DNA of 64,000 nt from Blastobasis lacticolella (lineage: Eukaryota; Arthropoda; Insecta; Lepidoptera; Blastobasidae): positions 10,136,501 to 10,200,500 of the forward strand of contig LR990046.1 of the NCBI GenBank assembly GCA_905147135.1, written 5' to 3'. The notes below the pieces were generated by a model that did no database searches, was not told where the DNA came from, and saw only the letters and a program-made list of their open reading frames with translations. A program made the position numbers and the translations under genes. Positions within the stretch are counted from its first letter, which is position 1. Every line of letters begins with the position of its first letter. This document shows positions 54,123-63,749 of this stretch, in pieces.

Positions 54123-54655
54123 AATTTTAAATTATTTCACGAGACGAATAAAGAATAGAACTGTGATCGCGGTCAGTGTATTTTTCATACTACATGTTTC
54201 CCAATGTGTCAAAACTTATGTATAATTTCTTATCACATTTATTTGAAACACTCGAGTATTCTCAGATAATTAAAAGTCAATGATATGAGTAATAGTCTTT
54301 TTTATTTTCGGTCATTGTTAAAGCTATACGTGACCTAAACTAAAGCGGATTTTAACGTAAACTGATGTATTTTCTTGAGCTCAATTATTCAATTGTATGA
54401 ACACTATAATCAATTTATAATTTTCCCATGACGTCAAACTGAAATAACCTAAACTGTTTGGTTAAGTTAAAATGTTTAATAAATTATCACCTTAACGTTA
54501 GTCATTAATAAGTCTATTGTATTTAATGAGGATAACGGATTATTATAGAAGCCACTCCACTCATAATACTATCCCAGTTAGCTCTGATTCGGGTCGAATA
54601 TGATTATATTTCTTAACAAATATTAATAAAATTATTTTCTACTAGAGTTCATAGA

Positions 54656-55190
54656 ATGGGAGGAAACAATTCTAAAACCTTGAACCATTTAAGACTTATT
54701 AAATTAATGATCAAAAAAAGCGCTGATATTATTATCAGTGAACACGAAAAAATGATGGAGGAAAAAATACCAGAAATGTTTAATGCATCTGCATCTGCTG
54801 AAAGCCTAGAAAAAATAGATATGCAGACGGATTATGCTTTGACCGTTGCCGCGTGGTCCTACTGGAAGAGGAACTATCAAAAAACTACATTAACGCGAGC
54901 TATATCGATGGCTTCCGGCGCCCTAAGAAGTATATCTGCACACAGAGTCCTTTGGAAACGACAAGCATCGATTTTTGGAAAATGGTGTGGCAGGAGCAGA
55001 GCGAGCTTATCGTTATGCTGTGAAAGCTTGTCAAAAACGGGAAAAGGCAGTGTCACCCCTATTGGAGCCCAGAAAAAGGAACAACTTGTGAATTTGGAAA
55101 ACTGAGGGTGAAAACTATCAACGTTTCCATCTTTCCGAATTTTGAAATCAATTTTGACTTCACGTGACACATAAAACAGGCGGCATCTTG
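54656..55190 (+). pseudogene. bracovirus-type PTP, copy c, frameshifted
   Basis: ATG at 54656 (MGGNNSKTLNHL...) begins an N-terminal leader with SADIIISEHEKMMEE, like the N-termini of bracovirus PTPs. Near 54805 the frame shifts. The PTP core then runs KNRYADGLCFDRCRVVL, KNYINASYIDGF, KKYICTQSPLETT, DFWKMVWQEQSELIVML, an in-frame TGA at 55019-55021, then RQCHPYWSPEKG. It fades near 55190. The WPD loop and catalytic HCxAGxxR are missing, so no phosphatase activity is expected. The plus orientation faces away from copies a and b. Confidence 0.78.
54815..54845 (+). repeat. 31-bp direct repeat, copy 1
   Basis: The KNRY-encoding segment of PTP copy c; an exact second copy is at 55352-55382. Confidence 0.95.
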
Positions 55191-55351
55191 AAAATTAATC
55201 ATTTATTAAACGAAAAAGGGCAAGAACATGACATTTCACCCGCTAAATGCGATTTTGTTGAACTAATAACAATAACAAGATTATACAATTTATAGACGGT
55301 TACCCGAACATCAGTTGATGATCATTTTACGTGCCATAAAAGTCTATAGAT

Positions 55352-55382
55352 ATAGATATGCAGACGGATTATGCTTTGACCG
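55352..55382 (+). repeat. 31-bp direct repeat, copy 2
   Basis: ATAGATATGCAGACGGATTA... identical to 54815-54845, followed by a small tandem of GCACATTATCAACAT (55383 and 55408). It may be the stump of a further PTP copy or a local duplication. Confidence 0.95.
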
Positions 55383-55429
55383 CACATTATCAACATGCGA
55401 CGGATTGCACATTATCAACATTCCTCAAA

Positions 55430-55994
55430 TCTGGCAAATTTAACTTATTTTAACTGTTTTAAATCTAAGGAAAGAAAGATACAATTGCATCCGCGACGTA
55501 AATCAATATATTTTTTGTTATTTAGTTATATTGCACTATTTAAATAGATACTCATGTATGTATGGCATTAAATAAATCAAATGTAATGATGTCGTATTTT
55601 AATTACAATAGCTTAAATAGTCAAGTATTTGAAAACGAATAAATCTGAATTTCAGGCCGTTTATCTTCCAGGTGACGTAAATGGAATTTTATGTCCAATC
55701 ATTCCATTAAATTGAGTATTTGTAGTTCTATTCATTTTCTGTTATAATTTCCTCAAAAATAAATCATTTCATTAATTATGAAAAATATCAGGGGTTTGTA
55801 ACGCATTTATCTACAAACTCACACAGATCTCTATAGATCTGCTATGGCATCACAGACCCACGTGATATTAGGAGGCTCGCGCAATCAACGGCGACAAAAT
55901 GTCTGGCGCTCTAATATTAGTTTCACGCCTAATATTATTAACCATCAATGTTTTTGTCTCAAAAAGTGATTTTAGGTACCATTGAAATGTTCAG
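55430..55994. other. no gene seen
   Basis: AT-rich flank of the PTP cluster. An AGATCTCTATAGATCT palindrome lies at about 55826. Confidence 0.3.
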
Positions 55995-56234
55995 TTGAGT
56001 GCTATAAATTATCCGACAGTAGGATGCTCAGTAAACATGTATAAATTAATACGCTACTTGTTAGAGACTTCAGAAGCATTTGAAACTTCAATAACTGGGC
56101 TTAAAAGTATCTTAATTGAATCAGCAATTATGAAAAAACCCTCCGAAAAACAGCTTTTTTATAATGACCTGACCAAGTTTGTTAGCAAGTTTATTATGTG
56201 TTTACTGTCCTTATTTCTATTATGCTTTCCATGA
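55995..56234 (+). other. unrecognised ORF with hydrophobic C-terminus
   Basis: 79 codons. The middle is coding-like (LLETSEAFETSITGLKS); the C-terminus is hydrophobic (FIMCLLSLFLLCFP). No domain recognised. It lies close to the possible spliced gene 56268-56514. Confidence 0.2.
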
Positions 56235-56267
56235 AGTTATTTTATCACTTAGTTCAAGCATATATCC

Positions 56268-56514
56268 ATGGCTCAGAAGGTCCCAGTTCTACCGATACTA
56301 GCACTACAGTGTATAATCACTGGACAAGGAAAAGCTTCTTCAGGTTCTAATAACACTTCCACTGTAAGTACACTGAAAGTTAATTATTTTCCGTGACTTA
56401 TCTTATCTCGTTTCGAATAGATTTTTAATAATTTGGAACTGTTTTTCTTTTCAAAAGGCTGGTGTAGAAGCTCGCAAAACATTGACTGCCTATCGTCGGG
56501 ATGTTTACAAGTAA
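56268..56514 (+). CDS. possible small two-exon gene, unrecognised
   Basis: ATG 56268 gives 32 codons (MAQKVPVLPILALQCIITG...) to 56363, followed directly by a consensus donor GTAAGT. A T-rich acceptor TTTTCTTTTCAAAAG ends at 56457. Exon 2 keeps the frame (AGVEARKTLTAYRRDVYK) to TAA 56512-56514. The joined product would be about 50 residues with a possible hydrophobic leader. Consistent splice signals and frame make it better than a chance ORF, but I do not recognise it and no promoter was seen. Confidence 0.3.
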
Positions 56515-57284
56515 AGACAGCTCAGAGAGAGTAATTTCAATCAAAATACAAGCTAAACTAAACATCATCATGACCTACCTTTGTTTCTATACCTTAAATC
56601 TCCATGACCACGATAAATTAGACATTTAGTACCAGGGATTTGAGCTTACAATGAAATTTCTTACAGCATAGAATTTAAACAATAACAAGATGAAGGTTTT
56701 ATTTATTCTGAAAATAATTTCAAGAGGCTAATATGGCTTATGTAAGTTTTAGGGTCCCATACATTAAAAGGGTATAGGTAATAAATTTATAAACTTATAA
56801 TGATTTCCAAGAAATGCAAGTGTTTTGCTCAAGTAAGAGCTTTCTTATTTTAGAAATAAGTATAAGATAAATTTACGTTGATGACGCTTAGAAATAAAGA
56901 AAAATAGCTCACACTGCTTACGTCCATAAACTATATTGAAGTTTAAATTATACATTAAATTTTTTATCCATAAGCTTTGTTTTTAATTCTGTTTCTCAAA
57001 AAACGGAGTATAAAATAGCTCTTATACCTACACTCCCATTGAGAAGGTTTCCAATTTAACCCTTTTCTTTTTATCTCTTTACTCAAGTTTTAAGAAAAAA
57101 AATCTGTCATAAGATAGCTGGGTACAAAATAACGCAACTTAATTAAAAAATAATTTATATTTGTATGCGCACTTAAATATTTTAATCAAACAAAGGCAAA
57201 AATTTTGTGTACGTTAATTTATTTTACTTGATATTATTTAATCATACTTGTTTTTGTAATTTATGAGCTAACCCCACTATACAG
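56515..57284. other. no gene seen
   Basis: AT-rich intergenic DNA. Confidence 0.3.
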
Positions 57285-57420
57285 GGTGTTACTTAATACA
57301 TGTATAAAGCCGAAAGGGTGTTATAGTACAGCTTTCAAAGAGTACACTGGCGACTTCATATTATACGGATATTAAATTTTTATTTTTATTAAAAAATGTT
57401 CATTTTTAAAGATGAATAAC
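57285..57420 (+). repeat. element starting ACAGGGTGTTACTTA
   Basis: CTATACAGGGTGTTACTTAATAC resembles the common terminus of insect DNA elements of the CAGGGTGT class. No partner terminus found. Confidence 0.35.
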
Positions 57421-57460
57421 CATATCGACTACGTATTTCAAGTTGATGATCATATAAGAA

Positions 57461-57895
57461 GCAGTTTAACAACCTCGTGCGAACACCTATCAAAATAAAG
57501 CAACCTCCTTAAGCCTACTACCAGGAGCCTAATGCTGCGTACACACCGGGCGATGTGTGACGCGCACCCGTTGAGGCCAACGATTGTCGGTTGGCGTGTG
57601 CCGGCGGTAATATCAAACGGACAAAAGCAATCATCCAAACGCAGTTTGGGTGGATACCGAAGGCCAACGAACAAACGTGCAAATACGAGCCCGAATCGGT
57701 TCCCAAAACTCCCAAAGATCGTTTGCTTGACCACCAAATGCAAGTATTGGACCTTAGAAGTCCAAAGATTTCGGCTGAAATTGAATTGGCCGAAGCCGAA
57801 TTTGAGTCAGTACACACCATAAGGAGGAGTTTAATAACCTCGTGCCATCCATATCAAAACAAACCAACCTTCTACATCTTACTACCAGGCGTCGA
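57461..57895. mobile_element. MITE-like element with flanking about 68-bp direct repeats
   Basis: The inner part (about 57535-57825) begins near CGTACACACCGGGCGATGTG and ends near GTCAGTACACACCAT, with internal inverted similarity (GTACACACC...). It is flanked by related direct repeats 57461-57533 and 57825-57895, sharing AGTTTAA(C/T)AACCTCGTGC and TACTACCAGG. Overlapping ORFs on both strands come from this element. Confidence 0.5.
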
Positions 57896-57947
57896 ACTAA
57901 ATGTTACCTACTTATCTACATGAATAAGCTCTACCTTAAATAGTCGG

Positions 57948-58165
57948 AGCGTCGGTGGCCTAAGGTTACGGTATCCGACTCGTACGCGAGAGGTACCGGG
58001 TTCGAATCCCACTGCCGCCATGTACCAATAACTCTTTTCTAAGTTATGCACATTAGTTGAATACTAACCGATGCTTTTACGGTGAGGGAACGTGTAGAAT
58101 GTGCAGGTTTCATCGTGATGAAACCTACACATTCAGGCGACTGAATGTGTAAGTAACCATGATCC
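57948..58165 (+). mobile_element. SINE-1, 3' truncated
   Basis: GAGCGTCGGTGGCCTAAGG, GGTACCGGGTTCGAATCCC and the body to ACATTCAGGCGACTGAATGTG. A duplicated CATCGTGATGAAACC(T)GCACATT phrase is rearranged near 58095-58130. Confidence 0.75.
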
Positions 58166-58289
58166 AATCAAAATATTTTAAAAAATAGACCTATTGGCGT
58201 GTATTGCAGTGGGAATCGTAAATAAACTTGTGCTCCATGCCTACAAGGGTAACTTTCGAAGAAAAAGTTTGCAAAATCGCAAAGTATAT

Positions 58290-58530
58290 CGAGGAAAGTC
58301 CTAGAATTAGTCCACTCGAACTTATGCGGACCCATGAGTACGCATTATTGGAGCGGAGAATTATATCTCCTCACATTTACCGACGACTACAGTCGTAAAA
58401 CTTACGGGTATCTTCTGAAATCAAAAGCCGAAGTTTTCTCTAACTTTGTGTAGTTTAAATATTTGGTTGAAAACCAAACTGGCGCAAAAATTTGCCTGAC
58501 GACTACTTGCTTTCGTGGAAAAAATTGAGG
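58290..58530 (+). pseudogene. Copia-type integrase scrap
   Basis: One plus frame from about 58327 reads CGPMSTHYWSGELYLLTF, TDDYSRKTYGYLLKSKAEVF, stop, then FKYLVENQTGAKI. This is the start of the Ty1/copia integrase core (TDDYSRK holds the first catalytic Asp region). The TAG at about 58453 and loss of the DNG motif show decay. It is the only Copia trace in the window. Confidence 0.7.
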
Positions 58531-58850
58531 ACGCTACCATTGTTTACATTGTATCATTGTTCTGTATCAGTCTGTGAACTTAGTATATTAAAAAATTGTA
58601 TCTTCACGTCTGTGCTTTGCCTCTATGTCTAATTTGTTTATGTCTATGTCTCGTATATTTTGACTAGAAAATTTGATACTTGTTTATATTTTATATCATA
58701 TCGCACGACTACAACGCGTCCTCCTACAACTACAATCTCCACCTACCTACGACAGTCCAATGCTGGGCTTAAACCATTTCAGCCGAGAGTGCTAGTTCAA
58801 TATAGCTAGTAAAGGCAAAGTGATTTGTAATATATCATCTTGGCGTTCAT
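58531..58850. other. no gene seen
   Basis: AT-rich; CGACAGTCCAATGCTGGGCTTAAACC near 58750 is a short LINE-end scrap of the GCTGGGC type. Confidence 0.35.
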
Positions 58851-59037
58851 GACCCGTTTGTGCTCTCGCGCACGAGGGCCCTTGGTCTGCCTTAACCATG
58901 ATCCTGGATTTGGCAGATCAGATAATTACAGTGGAGCGACTGCCATCTGACCTCCGCGACTCTGCTATCAGGTTATCCATACACACACAAGATTGGATCA
59001 TGGTTACCCATTCAGTCAGTTTCATCTAGATTTTTTC
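58851..59037 (-). mobile_element. SINE-1 3' part
   Basis: GCGCACGAGGGCCCTTGG, AACCATGATCCTGGATTTGG, GTGGAGCGACTGCCATCTG. Truncated before the tRNA-like head. Confidence 0.75.
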
Positions 59038-59072
59038 ACTTACTGATTAGTAAAAAATAGTGAAATCAAGAT

Positions 59073-59230
59073 TAACATAAGTCCAGCTCTAAGTAAGATA
59101 GCAAGATGGATAAAATGAGAGGTTTAATACACGACTATTTTAATCAGACACTAACATAAGTCCAGCTCTAAGTAAGATAGCAAGATGGATAAAATGAGAG
59201 GTTTAATACACGACTATTTTAATCAGACAC
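59073..59230 (+). repeat. 79-bp perfect tandem duplication
   Basis: The unit starting TAACATAAGTCCAGCTC occurs at 59073-59151 and 59152-59230 with no difference seen. Confidence 0.95.
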
Positions 59231-59839
59231 TAAATAATCTGAAAATGTCAACAGATATCGTTACCCTTTCATCTGACCTTGTAATTTAGAGTATCAAGAT
59301 GAAGAGAAAATAAAATATTAAATAGTATAGTTTTGCATTATGGGAACTACTGCTCTAGCAACAATAAGTTATTTACTGTTAAACTGAGTACTCACTTCAG
59401 CTGTCACATTATAGTGGAAGATTGAGAATAAGGGGAAGTATTGAAACATGAAATAAGAGTCTGGTATAAATTTACTTTTATTAATTTATTAACCACAACA
59501 CTGATGCACCTTCTGATTCTCTCTCAGTTCGACCGATAATATCTTATTTTTCAAAATTCTTTGTTTCTGGGTTTCATTTCTCCGACTACGACTACTATTC
59601 GGGCTGGAGGAAGCCAATTCTAATTGGAACGGTTTCAAATTACGACGCCAGAGCTGCCAGTGACTAGATGATGACGCAACTCAATACATGTATATCGACC
59701 AGGGATACACTAAGCAAAATATTGTAAGTTGATAAAACAAGATTAGGCGATGCTATGCTATACTGCATGTGTGGGAGGATGATAATAATGTAGGTACCTA
59801 CATTAATAAGAGAGTTCGTTTATGGATTAATAAAGAAAC
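59231..59839. other. no gene seen
   Basis: AT-rich intergenic sequence downstream of the LITAF-like gene. Confidence 0.3.
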
Positions 59840-60191
59840 GTTGTAAAATATAAAGCATTTATTGATTCTGCAATACAAAAATATTAACGTCATACAGCAA
59901 AATTAGGTAGGTAGGTTTTTATATTCTCAATTTCTTTTAACCAGGACAAAAGATTACAATATTGTAACAAAGTTGCAATGTAATTTTAATAATGTTTCAG
60001 ATAACGCACCTAACTGTACAGAAAACAAACTTACAGTCGTAAACATTCTTATTTTTTAACTTATATAGAAAAGAAAGCAACATTGCTCTGGAAAGATCTA
60101 CTTATGGTAAGTACCGAGATATCTGTCGCATTTCGGGCAGTAGTGGTCGGTGTTCTGCGCCGACTTTGAACAATACGGTATGCAGCAGCAC
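59840..60191 (-). CDS. last exon of a LITAF-domain gene, with 3'UTR
   Basis: Minus-strand exon: an acceptor CCAACAG ends at 60192; coding runs 60191-60098 and stops at TAG. It encodes CCCIPYCSKSAQNTDHYC, PKCDRYLGTYHK. That is the C-terminal half of the LITAF (zinc-ribbon, membrane-associated) domain, family pattern CCxIPFC...D..HxCPxCxxxLGTY. LITAF proteins are small endosome/lysosome membrane proteins; the hydrophobic segment and first CxxC lie in earlier exons. I could not find those within the window, so they are upstream beyond a long intron or past the window edge. The 3'UTR contains AATAAA at 59863-59858. No break is visible. This is the best candidate host gene here and was too short to appear as a long ORF. 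Confidence 0.8.
59858..59863 (-). terminator. poly(A) signal of the LITAF-domain gene
   Basis: AATAAA on the minus strand 235 bases after the stop codon. Confidence 0.55.
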
Positions 60192-60239
60192 CTGTTGGAT
60201 TAAGGGTCACAATTAATCTTTAATCATTAAAAGCATAAC

Positions 60240-60700
60240 CGACATAATATGTCGGAAAACTCCCGACAAATTTAAATTCCAAAATTCTCTTTGCCAAATG
60301 TTATATCAGTGCCCACAGGTGCCCACTAATAAACAAGTAAGAGGCGAAAATTTGAATCTTATTTATTCTACAGTATTTTTAGGCTTTACTCTGAATAGAT
60401 TGCAATGGGTTCGTCACATTGATAAATTGGCGAAAAGGCTAAGTTCTCCAGCATATGCTGTAAAGAAGATGCGAGGATTTCTGAGGAGGCTACAGCAAGA
60501 TTAGTTTACTTTAGTTATATCCACAGTATTATGATCTATGACATACTGCTGTGGGGACAAGCTGCCGACTGGCACAATGTATTTGTATTGCAGAAAAGGG
60601 CTATTTCGCGCGATTTACCAATTGAAACTTCACTAAGAAATAAATTTAGGAATTTACATATAATGACAATGCCGTCAAAAATGTACACTTATTTAAGAAG
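60240..60700 (+). pseudogene. LINE RT C-terminal scrap related to the LINE at 34155-36251
   Basis: VFLGFTLNRLQWVRHIDKLA, KRLSSPAYAVKKMRGF, then after a frameshift ATARLVYFSYIHSIMIYDIL, LWGQAADW and VLQKRAISRDL. It aligns block by block with the thumb of the minus-strand LINE (FLGVNIDSKIQWGPHIESLA ... TARLVYYSYFHSIMSYGII). It lies just upstream of the LITAF exon, in the preceding intron, on the opposite strand. The active-site half is missing. Confidence 0.8.
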
Positions 60701-60921
60701 AAAATAGTTTTGTATTGGTTAATATACAAGGAAAATAAAGGCCAAGGTTTATAAATAAACGGAATATTGAAATTTTACCCTATGAACGGTGCATTACACT
60801 TTTTACAAATTGCGTTAATTAATGAGTTTAAATAAAAAAAGCAATGAGTTTAAGTAATGTGTTTGTAAAATAAACGTATTTGTATGTTATGTTACATTAC
60901 AATCAACGTATTAAATTATAT

Positions 60922-61005
60922 CAGGCGGACCTTGGGCCCTCGCGTGCTGCGCAGGGACGCAACCGGGACATAACGCCAAGATGATGATGATGACGATGAA
61001 GTATT
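60922..61005 (+). mobile_element. SINE-1 3' tail
   Basis: GGCGGACCTTGGGCCCTCGC, GCAACCGGGACATAACGCC, AAGATGATGATGATGACG: only the 3' end remains. Confidence 0.7.
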
Positions 61006-61026
61006 CAAAGTTCGTGGTTTCAATCA

Positions 61027-61128
61027 TAACGGCATAATTACGATGTTATTATACCGTTTTTTAATGAAACCATTTCAGTTTTTTTACTGCTCCTGTAAAA
61101 TTTACTTTCATGTAATTATGCCGTTTTG
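61027..61128. repeat. inverted repeat AACGGCATAATTAC
   Basis: AACGGCATAATTAC at about 61028 and GTAATTATGCCGTT at about 61115, about 75 bp apart; possible tiny hairpin element. Confidence 0.5.
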
Positions 61129-62425
61129 TTTACCAGCTCCTTAAATCACCTCCTTAGTGTCTGAACGCCAGTACTACAAAGACGTCCAGCTGTATCTATG
61201 GTTCTACCATGAAACATGGCTTACAACCTACCAAACTGCACAATCAAAATCCATTCAGCTGTTCTTCGGTGATGCCAAAAAAAAATCTCTCAGTAAGTCA
61301 GTCGATGAAATATCTACAATTTACAGACACGGCTACTTTACAGTCTTATTTTATAATCGTATAAATAGAAGAAAGTGCCACTTGATAAAGGGCCGTATTT
61401 TTAATTTAGGATTCTAATAATGTAACAGTAACCCAATTTCGAGTTGAGTTCCGAATGCTCCAGAAAGAATTTTCAGTATCGAGCCCACTAAATAGAGCAT
61501 GACTCACATCTCATTGTGTTCTGAACCCCGCTGATAGGCAATTTAGCTGATATAAAACTATCATAGCTGTGATGTTATTCTTGTACATGAGCGGAATTAG
61601 CCATGGCCGTTAGGGTGTCCTGAGAATTTTTTTCTTGGATTTTCTTAATGCAAGACGTCTTAAAGTTTGCGTAATTGATAGCAGATTACCATAATAATAA
61701 AAATAATAAAATAAAATTTGATCTTTAGGGTTCTACTGATTTTTGAAGTTCTGAAAAATTATGATATTTCGCTACTCCAGATTGCAGCTTTATATTATAT
61801 CTGTTTTTGTTTTTCTTAACTCAAGACCTGTCAGAAGTTGCGTAATTAATCGTAGATTAAAAAAAAATTAAATTATGTCTAGTTTCAAAACGAATGACGA
61901 AACGAATGTTGTTAGAGTTATCTATCAAGCTTTTAGATTTGCTCCTGAAGTGTATTCATTTGAATCTTGTTTGTATTTGAGCTTGAAACCTAAGTATTCT
62001 CATCAATGAGATAAGTTTATTGTTAGATCAAATAAATGTCAGGAAAATGGTAATGAGTGGTAATGATTAAAAATAAAGGACTAGAATGTTAAAGAGACAG
62101 CAGAGGCAAATTAAAGCCTCCTAAGAGACCGATTCTGTTTCTGCAAATTGTGAATAGGGCGTGAATCTTCCTCAGAAATATGTTCGATACCAAAGGCATC
62201 CCCGACATAAACGACCTTCAACACCGAATAGAAAAACATTAAGCAAAGCCAACTAAAAAAGTAGCTAAGCTCTGTGACAGATAATGTTTATCGACGCGAT
62301 CTGCTGCTGCTGTTTTGCCTGACATCCGCTTGGTTTCTACCAAAGATTTAATTTAATAATAAAAGCTTAGTAAAAGCTAGGAAAGCTGAGAGTAGCACTA
62401 GAATCAGAATATTTAAACTATAAAA
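61129..62425. other. no confident gene
   Basis: The 86-codon frame at 61157-61417 follows a CCTCCTTAG acceptor-like site. It begins coding-like (YYKDVQLYLWFYHETWLTT), but I see no domain. The remainder is AT-rich. Confidence 0.3.
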
Positions 62426-62638
62426 ATGAACTTCTCTGCTGAAGATTACAATAAATTATATTATTATGGGACAGGAAAATCCGCAACGCCGGTTTTCACT
62501 GCACCGCCGATTCTTCAGCATATTTCTAATGAGGACTTTCAAATCAGGGCAGAAGATAAAAGCTTGGAATTGTTGACTATCCTTGTTATACATAATCTGT
62601 GGGAACAGAGGCCTCACATAGAGTTACTGTGTTACTGA
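62426..62638 (+). other. unrecognised small ORF
   Basis: 70 codons starting MNFSAEDYNKLYYYGTGKS with a reasonable AAAAATGAA context. Composition is coding-like; no domain recognised. Confidence 0.25.
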
Positions 62639-63289
62639 CGCTAATGCTTGAGATGGCTTCATTGGAATTTGCAATCACGAAAAGAAATCCATAACTTTTG
62701 ACTCAATAACAAGCAAAATAAAATAAGAATATTATATCGATTATTAGGCTCTATTTTGTTTATTCTGTTTATTTATGCTTTATTTCTTTAATTTTTATAT
62801 TTTAGTATAAAATAAACTTGAATTTGTAGTATTTTAAGCAAGTGGAAAATTCGGTTAAAAATTTATAAATTTACAAAATTTCAAAGTTCGGTAGAGCCCT
62901 CAAGATTACACATATTTAAAATATTTTTACATTTTTATAATCTGTGTAAAATTACGCCTCTTGCGATTGCATAGCTTTAAATATTTTTTTTCTCATACAT
63001 GGATGGGACGCCCAAATGGCCGTCAGTAATAATTTCGTATTAATAAGTGTAGAATCATTTTAATAAGAATAAATGGAGACGAATGATCCAGTGTCAATGT
63101 CAAATGATAACAAGAAATTGTTACCAACTGATGTTAATTAATTGGAAAATTACACGATGACCAGTCTCTTATCAACAAGAGAAATACAAAATCATTTTGC
63201 TTTCTTTCACGCTACATCTTAAACTTACTTACGACGAAGTGAAGAAAACTTGGACACACCTCGGGCATCTAGTGCTAACGTAATTTTTA
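62639..63289. other. no gene seen
   Basis: Very AT-rich sequence. Confidence 0.3.
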
Positions 63290-63440
63290 TTTATTCTACG
63301 CTTTGACAAACTAGCAGATAGCCCACTTGATGGTAAGCGGTAACTGTTGCCCATAACAAATGCGATTCATGCATTTGCATGAGGGCTAAGATAAAACAGG
63401 CGCGAATCCAGAATTTGGTTAAGGGGGGGGGGGGGCACGC
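63290..63440 (+). repeat. repeat fragments (CACTTGATGGTAAGCGG; poly-G tract)
   Basis: CCCACTTGATGGTAAGCGGTAAC resembles a common lepidopteran repeat. Next to it is AGGCGCGAATCCAGAATTTGG followed by a run of 13 G, an insect element signature. Confidence 0.5.
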
Positions 63441-63749
63441 GCCGAATAGCTGTGTACTGGTGAAACGCCGCACAAATAACGGCTCGATAACTACTAACAG
63501 CAAGAACCCTTGTCTGCACGACCATGACGTTAGTTTGGATGAAGGCGATGTTGTTGGGAAATACGAGGAAGTTGTTTGGATGAAAAAGTGCCAATCAACA
63601 CCAACGTCAGATGGGACGAACACCAAAAATAGTTCTGCTATTACCGAACTTCTTGATGGATGCAAAGGAGTCCTAAGATATTAGAAGAGCATGATCGCCA
63701 AGAGATCTGCTGCGTTCGCGAATATCTTCTCTTTCCAAGTTGGAAGTCT
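63441..63749. other. unrecognised; possible upstream pol sequence
   Basis: A plus frame to 63684 and an opposing minus frame; neither has a recognised motif. By position it may be decayed sequence of the Ty3 element that follows. Confidence 0.25.

Noticed and set aside
57450..57923. ORFs on both strands as a gene
   Set aside because: They lie within a MITE-like element with direct-repeat flanks; reading frames on both strands come from its GC-rich core.
61157..62638. further PTP or bracovirus genes downstream
   Set aside because: I looked for PTP motifs in the small ORFs here and found none.
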